Shown here piece after piece: positions 1-10,508 of a DNA stretch of 37,558 bases. The notes under the pieces are model-generated. The model worked only from the letters and a program-made list of their open reading frames with translations, had not been told where the DNA came from and ran no database searches. Each line of letters begins with the position of its first letter. Within the stretch, counting starts at the first letter, position 1. Source of the DNA: Gracilariopsis chorda. Its lineage: Eukaryota > Rhodophyta > Florideophyceae > Gracilariales > Gracilariaceae. The stretch covers positions 1 to 37,558 of the forward strand of contig NBIV01000618.1 of the NCBI GenBank assembly GCA_003194525.1, read 5' to 3'. A program made the translations under genes and the position numbers.

Positions 1-3000
1 TAGCTGACAACACCACGGTCACTGCCACGCAACAAGGAGATGTGGTTTACCGTTTGTGGATGTCAATCTTAGGTTGTCTAATGTGCTGCTCGTTCCGAAT
101 CTTGGATATAACCTAGTTTCTGTAGGGCGGTTGGCTGACAAAGGTATCCACTCACTGTTTTGTGATAAGGAAGTACGCCTACAACACGAAGATGGGTTTG
201 AGGTCGGGCATGGGACTCGTCATCATCGCTCCCGTTTATACACCCTGCCAAACCCAATCGACCATACGGACACATCCACGGTGCTTGCTGCTACCGACGA
301 GCGCACTAGTTCATTGTGGCACCGCCGACTGGCACATATGAATGAACATGACCTTCAAAGAGTTCATGCTCACGTCGACGGTGTACCAAACATCAAGGGC
401 ATGGAGGAGGTATGTCGACCATGCCGCCTTGCCAAGGCGCATAAACTGCCATTTCAGGGCAAGTTTGAACGAGCCAAGCAGGTTGGGGACGTGGTGCACT
501 CGGACATTATCGGTCCGTTGGTGCCATCATTCCCGACCGATTCCGGTATGCATCCGGATTTGTCGATGATCACTCACGATATGCAGTCCTTGGGTTCATG
601 GTGCACAGAACTGAGATCAGCGAAGTGTTCTTGGGAGTAAAGCAGAAGCTCAAACAGCTTGGAGGAGAGCATGTGCTTATTCGAAAACTGCACTCTGACA
701 ACGCAGAAGAGTATATTGCTTTTGCAACACAATCCCGACAATGGTCTTCAGGAGGTATCGTTTTCTCCTCCGTATACCCCACAACACAATGCTATTGCGG
801 AGCGCATCAATCGCACTATGGGGGAAGCTGCCCGAGCTTTGCTGATTCAAGCAAGTTTACCAGACTGTTTGTGGCCATATGCACTGAAACATGTGATATA
901 TATGCGCAATAGAGTGCCCCATTCCACCACTGGCGTGACCCCGTATGTGTTGGTCACTGACAATAGGCCTTCTTTGAAGTATATCAAAGTATTTGGATGT
1001 GCTGCATATGTATTAAAAATGAACCCGGGCACCAAGTTCGAGTCTCGTGCACTTGAGGGAGTGTACTTGCAGACTCTTGAGCATGGTTTTACGAGGTCCT
1101 AATATCGGGTGACGACGATATTCCTCGAATAGTAAACTCGCGTCATGTCACCTTTGATGAATCTAGGTTCCCTGGTGTACCGTATCTAAGCAATTATATG
1201 GATGACGAGAGTGCATCAGATGCGACTTATAGTTCTGAGGATGATGTAGGCTCCACCAGCTCTTAAGAATTTTATGTTGACGATGTTGCGGACGTCATTT
1301 CAGAATCCGAAAATGGCAGCATAGACCATTCTGGGGCACCTGTAAACGTGACTGCTAACTCTGCACCACCAGATATTGTTACTGATGACCACAATTCCGG
1401 CAACGAAGAGGGGTCAGAGAGTGATGCAGAGAACATTGAACAAGCAAATCTCGACTCTGAGTCACAGTCACGCTATCCTCGTCGCACTAGGCGTGCACCA
1501 CAACGCTGGTGGCATATGGCTGGCGCGGCCAAATCGGAGGTTAAGGTTACCACGAGTGATGATCCCACACTCAAGGAAGCACTCTCCGCACCCCCAACTG
1601 AAAGAGAGCAATGGCTACATGCTATCGATGAGGAGTTCACATCCTTGGAAGACAAGGCTACATGGGTTGCGGATGACTCACCAAAGTCCGCGCCTCTACC
1701 AACGCATGTCATTCTGAAGGTGAAACGTGACGCAGACAACTCCGTTGACCGATTTCGAGCTCGAATAGTGGCTGGAGGCAACCACCAGACATATGGTCAG
1801 GACTACTTAGAGACGTACGCACCAGTCGTTTCGTTCAACTTGGTTCGCATGTTCCTGTACCTGATATTGTGCATGCAGATGTTTGTTGCACAGGTGGATA
1901 TTAAAACCGCATTCCTGAACGGTGACCTCAAGGAAGACGTTTGGGTGATGTCACCGCGTGGCATTCCTGGTCTCAAGTCACGATGCTATAAACTGCTAAA
2001 GGCTATATATGGGCTTAAGCAGGCTCATCTGGCATGGCATACGAAGTTCAGCACAGACATTAAAGGCATAGGTTTTGAAGAATTACCCAGTGCACCATGT
2101 GTCTTCAGGCGCAAATTAGCCGGAAACACATACGCATACATCTTGGTATACGTAGATGACCTTCTTATATTTACGCCAACTGCTGAACAACGTTCCCACA
2201 TAGTGGGAGCTCAAGTCTCTGTATGACCTACGTGTTGAGACTCGTATCAGAATGTATCTTTGGTGTTGAATTAACCTGGAACATGGACTCCAATGGCCAA
2301 CTGTTAGGTGTAAAACTAGCACAGCCGCTGTATGTCAGTGGCATGTTACGTCGATTTGGACTGGAATGTAGCAAGCCTGCACGAAGCCCAATGGTAGAAT
2401 CTTTCTTTTCCTCGCTTGATGTGGAGGAGGACAAGTCCCCATTTGAAGTCCAGTTGTATCAGCAGATGATCGGGTCTCTGCTGTACCTGGCATTACGGAC
2501 ACGTTTGGACATATTGGCACCCGTACTTATCCTAGCGCGCTTTCAGAAAGCACCAACTCGGTATTGTCATCGAGCGGTGAAGCGCGTGCTATGGTATTTA
2601 CGTGGCACTACTCACCATGGACTTGTTTATCAACCTGGTAACCTGCTGCTCAATGGTTATGTAGACTCTGATTACGCTGGTGACCACTGATCGCAAGTTC
2701 TTGTCTGGCTTTATGATCAAACTTGGGTCATGTGCTTGTTTCTACGGTGCGCGTAAGCAGGCGTCAGTGGCATTGTCTACAGGCGAGTCCGAGTATTACG
2801 CATTAGTGATGGCAAGTCAAGAGCTAATGTGGATATCTCGAGTACTTGAGGAATGTGGAATACCGGTTAATGAGAGTACTCCACTACGCTCAGACAACCA
2901 GTGTGCGATTGAATGGGCCATTGGTGAGCGTTGCCCCTCCGGACGTGCCAAACACATTGACGTGAAGATACACTTTATCCGAGACTTGGTCAAAAGCAAG

Positions 3001-3132
3001 GTGATAACTGTGGAATATGTGGCAAGTGAGGACAATGATGCTGACATACTCACTAAACCACTTAGTCCTGCTATGGCACAGTTGATCATGGATAGGGTTG
3101 GTCTGACCCAGGAACTCGAGGAGGAGTGTTGA
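1..3132 (+). pseudogene. gag-pol of E1, 5'-truncated by the window and frameshifted
   Basis: This is near-identical in DNA to the intact 1,428-codon gag-pol at 10908-15194, but broken. It covers the region after the protease, integrase (zinc-binding HX4H...CX2C, catalytic Asp and Glu region), reverse transcriptase with YVDD (about 2149-2160) and RNase H. Differences from the intact copy: loss of one base near 48, one C near 534, an extra T near 720, loss of one base near 1086, a GAA-to-TAA stop at 1264-1266, loss of two bases near 2205, an extra T near 2259 and loss of two bases near 2684. Most indels fall in or beside short homopolymers, so some may be sequencing errors. The last codons read into the 3' LTR (TGT TGA at 3127-3132). 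Confidence 0.9.
3118..3126 (+). other. Polypurine tract of E1
   Basis: GAGGAGGAG lies directly before the TG of the 3' LTR and also encodes the last Glu residues of pol. In LTR elements this tract primes plus-strand DNA synthesis. Confidence 0.8.
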
Positions 3133-3942
3133 TGTTAGCACGTAGTCGAGTGCCGGGTAGTACTGGGACATCATGGTGCAACACTTGAAAACAAAGTTTC
3201 ATATAACGGAGGGCTGTTTTTGGGACCTGCTTTACAAAAGCGCATATGCGTGTGTTCTCAAACCCAACGTGAAACGGGCATATGATTGGCTACTGCAAAC
3301 ACTCATATGCAACGTATTGGTTACAAGTGTTATGCATTCTATGGGCTCTTGGCACGGAACTGGCCACTTGGCATAAGGTGAATGGGTATGGTACTGAAGA
3401 ATATGTGTGGCTACATGTGGTTTACAGGTATATGGAAGTGTGTCATGTGTGCGGTTGTGCAAGCAAGCACGTGCCATGCACGCAACTCAGCTATGGTATG
3501 TACATGGATGCGGTGGCATGTGTATTTTGTGCTTTGTCATTGTCATGATGATGCGAGTAAGTGTTTATACAGTGCTGCAGCATGCTGGCACATTGTTGGC
3601 GTGTCCGGTTTCACTTATTGTGCGTTGCTGGCTACTTGGTTCACTTGGTCTGCATTGGTGTAATGTGTTGTTATGTTGTTATGCATGGTTGTACTTGGCT
3701 GTAATCAGTGTGTGCAACCCTTATTGTGTTATGTTTGTTTATGATTGGTAGTATTGGGTGTCCCCACTTAGTGGTATAGGGTTTTTCTTGTAGTTGTAGT
3801 GTGACGTAGAGGTGCTATATAACACGCTGAAGTTGCACTACCAAGTAAAACTCGCCCCAAGACTGGCAACCTTCACTGCTTTCTTTTTCTTCTTTCTTTG
3901 TTCTACAGATGCGCCGTAGCCCAACTAACATTACTATCATCA
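3127..3942 (+). repeat. Family-1 3' LTR of E1
   Basis: It runs from TGTTGATG to ATCATCA and is 816 bp against 811 bp for the other five copies. The extra five bases are single insertions in homopolymers (for example TTTT for TTT near 3525, TTTTT for TTTT near 3783, AAAA for AAA near 3846). A TATATAA box is at 3816-3822. It shares G at the site matching 15718 and G at the site matching 15968 with the 3' LTR of E3. Confidence 0.93.
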
Positions 3943-6608
3943 CACCAATGGCCCACTCAATCGCACATTGATTATCTGAGCGTAGTGGAGTTCTGTCCCA
4001 GATTCCTCAAGTACTCGAGATATCCACATTAGCTCCTGACTTGCCATCACCAATGCGTAGTACTCAGACTCGGCTGTAGACAATGCCACCGACGCCTGCT
4101 TACGGGCACCGTAGAAACAAACACATGACCCATGTTTGATCCTAAAGCCAGACAAAGACCTGCGATCCGTGGTGTCGCCTGCGTAATCAGAGTCCACATA
4201 ACCATTCAGCAGCAGCTTCCCACGGTGATAAAACAAGTCCATGGTGAGTAGTGCCACGTAAATACCTTAGCACGCGCTTCACCGCTCGATGACAATACCG
4301 AGTTGGTGCTTTCTGAAAAGCGTGCTAGGATAAGTACAGGTGCCAATATGTCCAAACGCGTGCGTAATGCCAGGTACAGCAGAGACCCGATCATCTGCTG
4401 ATACAACTGGACTTCAAATGGGGACTTGTCCTCCTCCACATCAAGCGAGGAAAAGAAAGATTCTACCATTGGGCTTCGTGCAGGCTTGCTACATTCCAGT
4501 CCAAACCGACGTAACATGCCACTGACATACAGCGGCTGTGCTAGTTTTACACCTAACAGTTGGCCATTGGAGTCCATGTTCCAGGTTAATTCAACACCAA
4601 GATACATTCTGATACGAGTCTCAACACGTAGGTCATACAGAGACTTGAGCTCCTCCACTATGTGGGAACGTTGTTCAGCAGTTGGCGTAAATATAAGAAG
4701 GTCATCTACGTATACCAAGATGTATGCGTATGTGTTACCGGCTAATTTGCGCCTGAAGACACATGGTGCACTGGGTAATTCTTCAAAACCTATGCCTTTA
4801 ATGTCTGTGCTGAACTTCGTATGCCATGCCAGATGAGCCTGCTTAAGCCCATATATAGCCTTTAGCAGTTTATAGCATCGTGACTTGAGACCAGGAATGC
4901 CACGCGGTGACATCACCCAAACGTCTTCCTTGAGGTCACCGTTCAGGAATGCGGTTTTAATATCCACCTGTGCAACAAACATCTGCATGCACAATATCAG
5001 GTACAGGAACATGCGAACCAAGTTGAACGAAACGACTGGTGCGTACGTCTCTAAGTAGTCCTGACCATATGTCTGGTGGTTGCCCCCAGCCACTATTCGA
5101 GCTCTAAATCGGTCAACGGAGTCATCTGCGTCACGTTTCACCTTCAGTATGACATGCGTTGGTAGTGGCTCGGACTTTGGTGAGTCATCAGGAATCCATG
5201 TAGCCTTGTATTCTAAAGATGCCAACTATTCATCAATGGCATTTAGCCATTGCTCTCTTTCAGTTGGGGTGGCAGACAGTGCTTCCTTTAGTGTGGGATC
5301 ATCACTCGTGGTCACCTCAACCTCAGATTTGGCAGTGCCAGCCATATGCCACCAGCGTTGTGGTGCACGCGTTGTGCGACGAGGATACCGTGATTGTGAC
5401 TCAGAGTCAACATTTTCCTGTTCAATGTCACCTCCATCGTCATTTGACTGCTCTTCATCACTCGAACTGTCCTCGGCAGTATCAAAGTTTACTGTTGCAG
5501 GGTCAACCATAATGTCTGTTGGTGCCTCAGGGTGGTCTATTGTACCATTTTTCTGAGTTTGACATGATGTTTTCAACATCATCAACAGAGAATTCATCCG
5601 AACTGATGCTATCCATATCGTTCTCAGAATGATAAGTACTATCTGATTTGCTTTCGTCATCCATATAGTTGCCGAGATATGGTGCACCAGGGAACCTAGA
5701 TTCATCAAAGGTGACATGACGCGACCTTACTATTCGAGGAATATCGTCGTCATCAGTAACTAGGACCTCATAAACACCATGCTCAAGAGTCTGCAAGTAC
5801 ACTCCCTCATGTGCACGAGATTCGAACTTGGTGCCCTGGTTCATTTTTAATACATATGCGGCACATCCAAATACTCTGACATACTTCAAACAAGCCCTGG
5901 TTGCAGTCACTAGCACATACGGTGTTACGCCAGTGGTGGAGTGCGGCACTCTATTGCGAACATAAATAACATGTTTCAGTGCATATGACCACAAAACATT
6001 CTGGAAGATTTGCTTGAATGAGCAAAGCTCGGGCAGCTTCACCCATAGTGCGATTGATGCGCTCTGCAATGGCATTATGTTCTGGGGTATACGGTGGAGA
6101 AAACGATACCTCCTGGAGACCATTCTTGGGATTCTCTTGCAAGGCAATGTACTCTTCGGCATTGTCAGAGTGCAGCTTTCGAATAAGCACATGCTCTCCT
6201 CCAAGCTGTTTGACCTTCTGTCTCACACCCAAGAACACTTGTGCAATCTCAGACCTATGCATCATGAACCCAAGTACTGCATATCGCGAGTGATCATCCA
6301 CAAATCCAGATGCATACCGGAATCGATCTGGGAACGATGGCACTAATGGACCCATAATGTCTGAGTGCACAATGTCTCCAACGTTGTCAGATCTTTCAAA
6401 CTTGCCCAGAAATGGCAGTTTATGTGCTTTGCCAAGCCGACACGATCGACATATCTCCTCCATGCACTTGAGTTTTGGTACTCCGTCGACATGTTCATGA
6501 ACCTTTTGTAGATCATACTCATTCATATGTGCCAGTCTGCGATGCCACAATGTACTTGTGCTGTCATCTGTTGCAGAAAGCATCTTGGATGTATCCCAGT
6601 GGTCAATG
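3943..6608 (-). pseudogene. Relic copia pol R (integrase to RNase H), reverse strand
   Basis: Read on the minus strand, this is the integrase zinc domain (LWHRRLAH then CRSC), the catalytic HSDIMGP and LHSDNAEEY motifs, a Ser/Asp/Glu-rich linker, reverse transcriptase (DIKTAFLNG, YVDD) and RNase H (DSDYAGD, ESEYYAL). It resembles family 1 but is visibly diverged outside a central tract (4232-5084). It is broken by frameshifts near 5994, 5551 and 4314, all in runs of A/T, and by a TAG codon at 5226-5228 where family 1 has GAG. Both ends are cut by other elements: E1 on the left (in RNase H) and the family-2 LTR on the right (just before the integrase zinc domain). Its gag, LTRs and pol C terminus are outside the window. 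It is probably the oldest layer of the nest. Confidence 0.88.
4232..5084 (-). other. Homogenised reverse-transcriptase tract inside R
   Basis: Within R this tract matches family-1 RT almost base for base. The encoded protein looks identical from GGNHQTYG to LILARF, and only a few base differences lie between about 4310 and 4360. Outside the tract, on both sides, substitutions become frequent abruptly (from 5085 rightward and from about 4231 leftward). This is the pattern of a gene-conversion or template-switch patch. Identity was judged by eye. Confidence 0.65.
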
Positions 6609-6693
6609 TGTTGAAGTGTTGAACTGTACAAGTGGTCGAGTGCCTGGCCAACCCCCACAGAAGGTGTCAGCTTGGTCCAAAACCAAACCTTCA
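6609..6693 (+). repeat. Family-2 LTR, first 85 bp (left half of split LTR)
   Basis: TGTTGAAGTGTTGAAC and what follows matches the start of the complete family-2 LTRs at 27952 and 34535, with one visible substitution. It is cut at position 85 by element E2 and resumes at 21401. The two parts add to 733 bp, the same length as the LTR at 34535-35267. The base before it in R begins the expected TSD, CAATG (6604-6608). Confidence 0.93.
6689..6693 (+). repeat. TSD of E2, left copy (CTTCA)
   Basis: CTTCA here and at 21396-21400 flank E2. Only one CTTCA occurs at this place in the uninterrupted family-2 LTRs (for example 28032-28036), so this is a 5-bp duplication made by integrase. Confidence 0.95.
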
Positions 6694-7504
6694 TGTTGAT
6701 GTTAGCACGTAGTCGAGTGCCGGGTAGTACTGGGACATCATGGTGCAACACTTGAAAACAAAGTTTCATATAATGGAGGGCTGTTTTTGGGACCTGCTTT
6801 ACAAAAGCGCATATGCGTGTGTTCTCAAACCCAACGTGAAACGGGCATATGATTGGCTACTGCAAACACTCATATGCAACGTATTGGTTACAAGTGTTAT
6901 GCATTCTATGGGCTCTTGGCACGGAACTGGCCACTTGGCATAAGGTGAATGGGTATGGTACTGAAGAATATGTGTGGCTACATGTGGTTTACAGGTATAT
7001 GGAAGTGTGTCATGTGTGCGGTTGTGCAAGCAGGCACGTGCCATGCACGCAACACACCTAGGGTATGTACATGGATGCGGTGGCATGTGTATTTGTGCTT
7101 TGTCATTGTCATGATGATGCGAGTAAGTGTTTATACAGTGCTGCAACATGCTGGCACATTGTTGGCGTGTCCGGTTCACTTATTGTGCGTTGCTGGCTAC
7201 TTGGTTCACTTGGTCTGCATTGTTGTAATGTGTTGTTATGTTGTTATGCATGGTTGTACTTGGCTGTAATCAGTGTGTGCAACCCTTATTGTGTTATGTT
7301 TGTTTATGATTGGTAGTATTGGGTGTCCCCACTTAGTGGTATAGGGTTTTCTTGTAGTTGTAGTGTGACGTAGAGGTGCTATATAACACGCTGAAGTTGC
7401 ACTACCAAGTAAACTCGCCCCAAGACTGGCAACCTTCACTGCTTCTTTTTCTTCTTTCTTTGTTCTACAGATCCGCCGTAGCCCAACTAACATTACTATC
7501 ATCA
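6694..7504 (+). repeat. Family-1 5' LTR of E2
   Basis: 811 bp, TGTTGATG...ATCATCA. It is the only family-1 LTR here with T at 6774 (all others have C). A TATATAA box is at 7380-7386, about 120 bp from the LTR end, so most of the LTR is U3. The pyrimidine-rich stretch before TTCTACAG (about 7442-7470) falls in the R/U5 part. Confidence 0.95.
7380..7386 (+). promoter_or_regulatory. TATA box of the family-1 LTR (representative)
   Basis: TATATAA sits in GTGCTATATAACACG. The same box occurs at offset 687 of every 811-bp LTR (8685, 9990, 15875, 21271) and at 3816 in E1. The related family-3 LTR also has TATATAA. Transcription would be expected to start roughly 25-35 bp downstream. The start site itself is not visible. 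Confidence 0.7.
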
Positions 7505-7522
7505 GGTTATGGGCCCAGAGCG
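7505..7522 (+). other. Primer-binding site of E2 (half tRNA-iMet type)
   Basis: GGTTATGGGCCCAGAGCG begins at the first base after the LTR. Its complement contains CTGGGCCCATAACC, the anticodon-arm sequence typical of eukaryotic initiator tRNA-Met. This is the half-tRNA priming known for Drosophila copia. The same site is at 8810 and 10115. Confidence 0.85.
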
Positions 7523-7993
7523 TCGATTCTTTGCAGACGTCGCGCTTTACTAATTCTTTTATTTGCGTTCTACGAAGCTGTTCTTGCGAGAAGTTTTGCG
7601 TATCTTGTGGAGGTACAGTTGTTGTGGTGAAAGTAGGCAAAGCGTTCAGAGACCCCTTCTCTGGTAAGCCGACCTGCGCCTGTTCCGATCCCTGCATCTG
7701 TGCTTCAGCGCACAAGGAAGACCGCGCTATTTTCCTGCAAGTGTCTAGCAGGGGTTAACTGGTGAACGCTTATCGCGACAGCTACTAACCTCCCTGGGAC
7801 GACACGTAGGGATTATAAAGCCCCTCGTTCTGAAGTGCGCAGAACAGGGTAGGTCACGAAGAATTTCGTACCTCACCTGGAGAGAGTTACCAGGGTCCAG
7901 GGGTTCAACCCTTAGGGTAGCGGAGGTAGTTTCTCCCGTCAGTGCGCCCGCTTTTACGAAGTTAGTTTCCTTTCCGAGTGTGCTTCAGAGCTG

Positions 7994-7998
7994 CTCGT
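7994..7998 (+). repeat. TSD of E3, left copy (CTCGT)
   Basis: CTCGT here and at 16000-16004 bracket the inserted block in E2's leader. The empty site is visible in E3's own leader at 10604-10608, followed directly by GAGTATACTCC, with only one CTCGT. Confidence 0.93.
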
Positions 7999-8809
7999 TG
8001 TTGATGTTAGCACGTAGTCGAGTGCCGGGTAGTACTGGGACATCATGGTGCAACACTTGAAAACAAAGTTTCATATAACGGAGGGCTGTTTTTGGGACCT
8101 GCTTTACAAAAGCGCATATGCGTGTGTTCTCAAACCCAACGTGAAACGGGCATATGATTGGCTACTGCAAACACTCATATGCAACGTATTGGTTACAAGT
8201 GTTATGCATTCTATGGGCTCTTGGCACGGAACTGGCCACTTGGCATAAGGTGAATGGGTATGGTACTGAAGAATATGTGTGGCTACATGTGGTTTACAGG
8301 TATATGGAAGTGTGTCATGTGTGCGGTTGTGCAAGCAGGCACGTGCCATGCACGCAACACACCTAGGGTATGTACATGGATGCGGTGGCATGTGTATTTG
8401 TGCTTTGTCATTGTCATGATGATGCGAGTAAGTGTTTATACAGTGCTGCAACATGCTGGCACATTGTTGGCGTGTCCGGTTCACTTATTGTGCGTTGCTG
8501 GCTACTTGGTTCACTTGGTCTGCATTGTTGTAATGTGTTGTTATGTTGTTATGCATGGTTGTACTTGGCTGTAATCAGTGTGTGCAACCCTTATTGTGTT
8601 ATGTTTGTTTATGATTGGTAGTATTGGGTGTCCCCACTTAGTGGTATAGGGTTTTCTTGTAGTTGTAGTGTGACGTAGAGGTGCTATATAACACGCTGAA
8701 GTTGCACTACCAAGTAAACTCGCCCCAAGACTGGCAACCTTCACTGCTTCTTTTTCTTCTTTCTTTGTTCTACAGATCCGCCGTAGCCCAACTAACATTA
8801 CTATCATCA
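7999..8809 (+). repeat. Family-1 LTR of the extra tandem unit
   Basis: 811 bp, apparently identical to the LTR at 9304-10114 (C at 8079, T at offset 530, C at 8778). It has no coding region of its own before the next LTR. Confidence 0.93.
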
Positions 8810-9303
8810 GGTTATGGGCCCAGAGCGTCGATTCTTTGCAGACGTCGCGCTTTACTAATTCTTTTATTTGCGTTCTACGAAGCTGTTCTTGCGAGAAGTT
8901 TTGCGTATCTTGTGGAGGTACAGTTGTTGTGGTGAAAGTAGGCAAAGCGTTCAGAGACCCCTTCTCTGGTAAGCCGACCTGCGCCTGTTCCGATCCCTGC
9001 ATCTGTGCTTCAGCGCACAAGGAAGACCGCGCTATTTTCCTGCAAGTGTCTAGCAGGGGTTAACTGGTGAACGCTTATCGCGACAGCTACTAACCTCCCT
9101 GGGACGACACGTAGGGATTATAAAGCCCCTCGTTCTGAAGTGCGCAGAACAGGGTAGGTCACGAAGAATTTCGTACCTCACCTGGAGAGAGTTACCAGGG
9201 TCCAGGGGTTCAACCCTTAGGGTAGCGGAGGTAGTTTCTCCCGTCAGTGCGCCCGCTTTTACGAAGTTAGTTTCCTTTCCGAGTGTGCTTCAGAGCTGCT
9301 CGT
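8810..9303 (+). other. Leader fragment of the extra tandem unit
   Basis: This repeats the PBS (8810-8827) and 494 bp of leader, ending in CTCGT at 9299-9303 and running straight into the next LTR. There is no polypurine tract before that LTR, so it is not a small mobile element in its own right. Confidence 0.88.
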
Positions 9304-10114
9304 TGTTGATGTTAGCACGTAGTCGAGTGCCGGGTAGTACTGGGACATCATGGTGCAACACTTGAAAACAAAGTTTCATATAACGGAGGGCTGTTTTTGG
9401 GACCTGCTTTACAAAAGCGCATATGCGTGTGTTCTCAAACCCAACGTGAAACGGGCATATGATTGGCTACTGCAAACACTCATATGCAACGTATTGGTTA
9501 CAAGTGTTATGCATTCTATGGGCTCTTGGCACGGAACTGGCCACTTGGCATAAGGTGAATGGGTATGGTACTGAAGAATATGTGTGGCTACATGTGGTTT
9601 ACAGGTATATGGAAGTGTGTCATGTGTGCGGTTGTGCAAGCAGGCACGTGCCATGCACGCAACACACCTAGGGTATGTACATGGATGCGGTGGCATGTGT
9701 ATTTGTGCTTTGTCATTGTCATGATGATGCGAGTAAGTGTTTATACAGTGCTGCAACATGCTGGCACATTGTTGGCGTGTCCGGTTCACTTATTGTGCGT
9801 TGCTGGCTACTTGGTTCACTTGGTCTGCATTGTTGTAATGTGTTGTTATGTTGTTATGCATGGTTGTACTTGGCTGTAATCAGTGTGTGCAACCCTTATT
9901 GTGTTATGTTTGTTTATGATTGGTAGTATTGGGTGTCCCCACTTAGTGGTATAGGGTTTTCTTGTAGTTGTAGTGTGACGTAGAGGTGCTATATAACACG
10001 CTGAAGTTGCACTACCAAGTAAACTCGCCCCAAGACTGGCAACCTTCACTGCTTCTTTTTCTTCTTTCTTTGTTCTACAGATCCGCCGTAGCCCAACTAA
10101 CATTACTATCATCA
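9304..10114 (+). repeat. Family-1 5' LTR of E3
   Basis: 811 bp, TG...CA ends, TATATAA at 9990-9996. It carries T at 9833 and C at 10083 where E3's 3' LTR has G and G. Confidence 0.94.
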
Positions 10115-10132
10115 GGTTATGGGCCCAGAGCG
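10115..10132 (+). other. Primer-binding site of E3
   Basis: GGTTATGGGCCCAGAGCG starts at the first base after the LTR and is complementary to the anticodon arm of initiator tRNA-Met. Confidence 0.85.
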
Positions 10133-10431
10133 TCGATTCTTTGCAGACGTCGCGCTTTACTAATTCTTTTATTTGCGTTCTACGAAGCTGTTCTTGCGAG
10201 AAGTTTTGCGTATCTTGTGGAGGTACAGTTGTTGTGGTGAAAGTAGGCAAAGCGTTCAGAGACCCCTTCTCTGGTAAGCCGACCTGCGCCTGTTCCGATC
10301 CCTGCATCTGTGCTTCAGCGCACAAGGAAGACCGCGCTATTTTCCTGCAAGTGTCTAGCAGGGGTTAACTGGTGAACGCTTATCGCGACAGCTACTAACC
10401 TCCCTGGGACGACACGTAGGGATTATAAAGC

Positions 10432-10459
10432 CCCTCGTTCTGAAGTGCGCAGAACAGGG
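10432..10459 (+). other. Leader stem-loop A (GTTCTG / CAGAAC, loop AAGTGCG)
   Basis: CCCT, one unpaired C, GTTCTG, loop AAGTGCG, CAGAAC, AGGG gives ten pairs with one bulge. Family 2 has GCTCTG / CAGAGC around the same loop (22392-22410). The second stem pair changes T-A to C-G, keeping pairing. Confidence 0.75.
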
Positions 10460-10485
10460 TAGGTCACGAAGAATTTCGTACCTCA

Positions 10486-10504
10486 CCTGGAGAGAGTTAC
10501 CAGG
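10486..10504 (+). other. Leader stem-loop B (CCTGG / CCAGG)
   Basis: A five-pair stem closes a nine-base loop AGAGAGTTA. It is unchanged in all family-1 and family-2 leaders seen. Confidence 0.6.
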
Positions 10505-10508
10505 GTCC

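Larger units (their letters stand above)
1..3942 (+). mobile_element. Ty1/copia family-1 element E1, 3' part
   Basis: The window opens inside the protease-to-integrase part of a family-1 copia element. Base 1 corresponds to base 12058 of the intact copy E3, and the similarity runs colinearly to the end of the 3' LTR at 3942. The 5' LTR, leader, gag and protease active site lie left of the window. The element ends in ATCATCA and abuts reverse-strand pol sequence (R), so E1 probably inserted into R. Its TSD should be CACCA (3943-3947), but the left partner is out of view. Confidence 0.93.
7505..7998 (+). other. Leader of E2, first 494 bp
   Basis: This is the non-coding 5' leader from the primer-binding site to CTCGT, where E3 inserted. 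It contains the conserved hairpins described for the E3 leader at 10432-10523. Short ORFs here are not conserved as proteins and are not called. The leader continues at 16005. Confidence 0.88.

Noticed and set aside
3173..3751. Several open frames of 60-126 codons on both strands in the LTRs, repeated in every copy
   Set aside because: They recur only because the LTR recurs. They lack family resemblance and overlap one another in several frames.
7999..10114. LTR-leader-LTR block as a miniature (TRIM-like) element
   Set aside because: There is no polypurine tract before the second LTR, the flanks (CTCGT and GGTTA) are not a TSD, and the unit ends exactly at E3's insertion junction. Unequal exchange explains it better.
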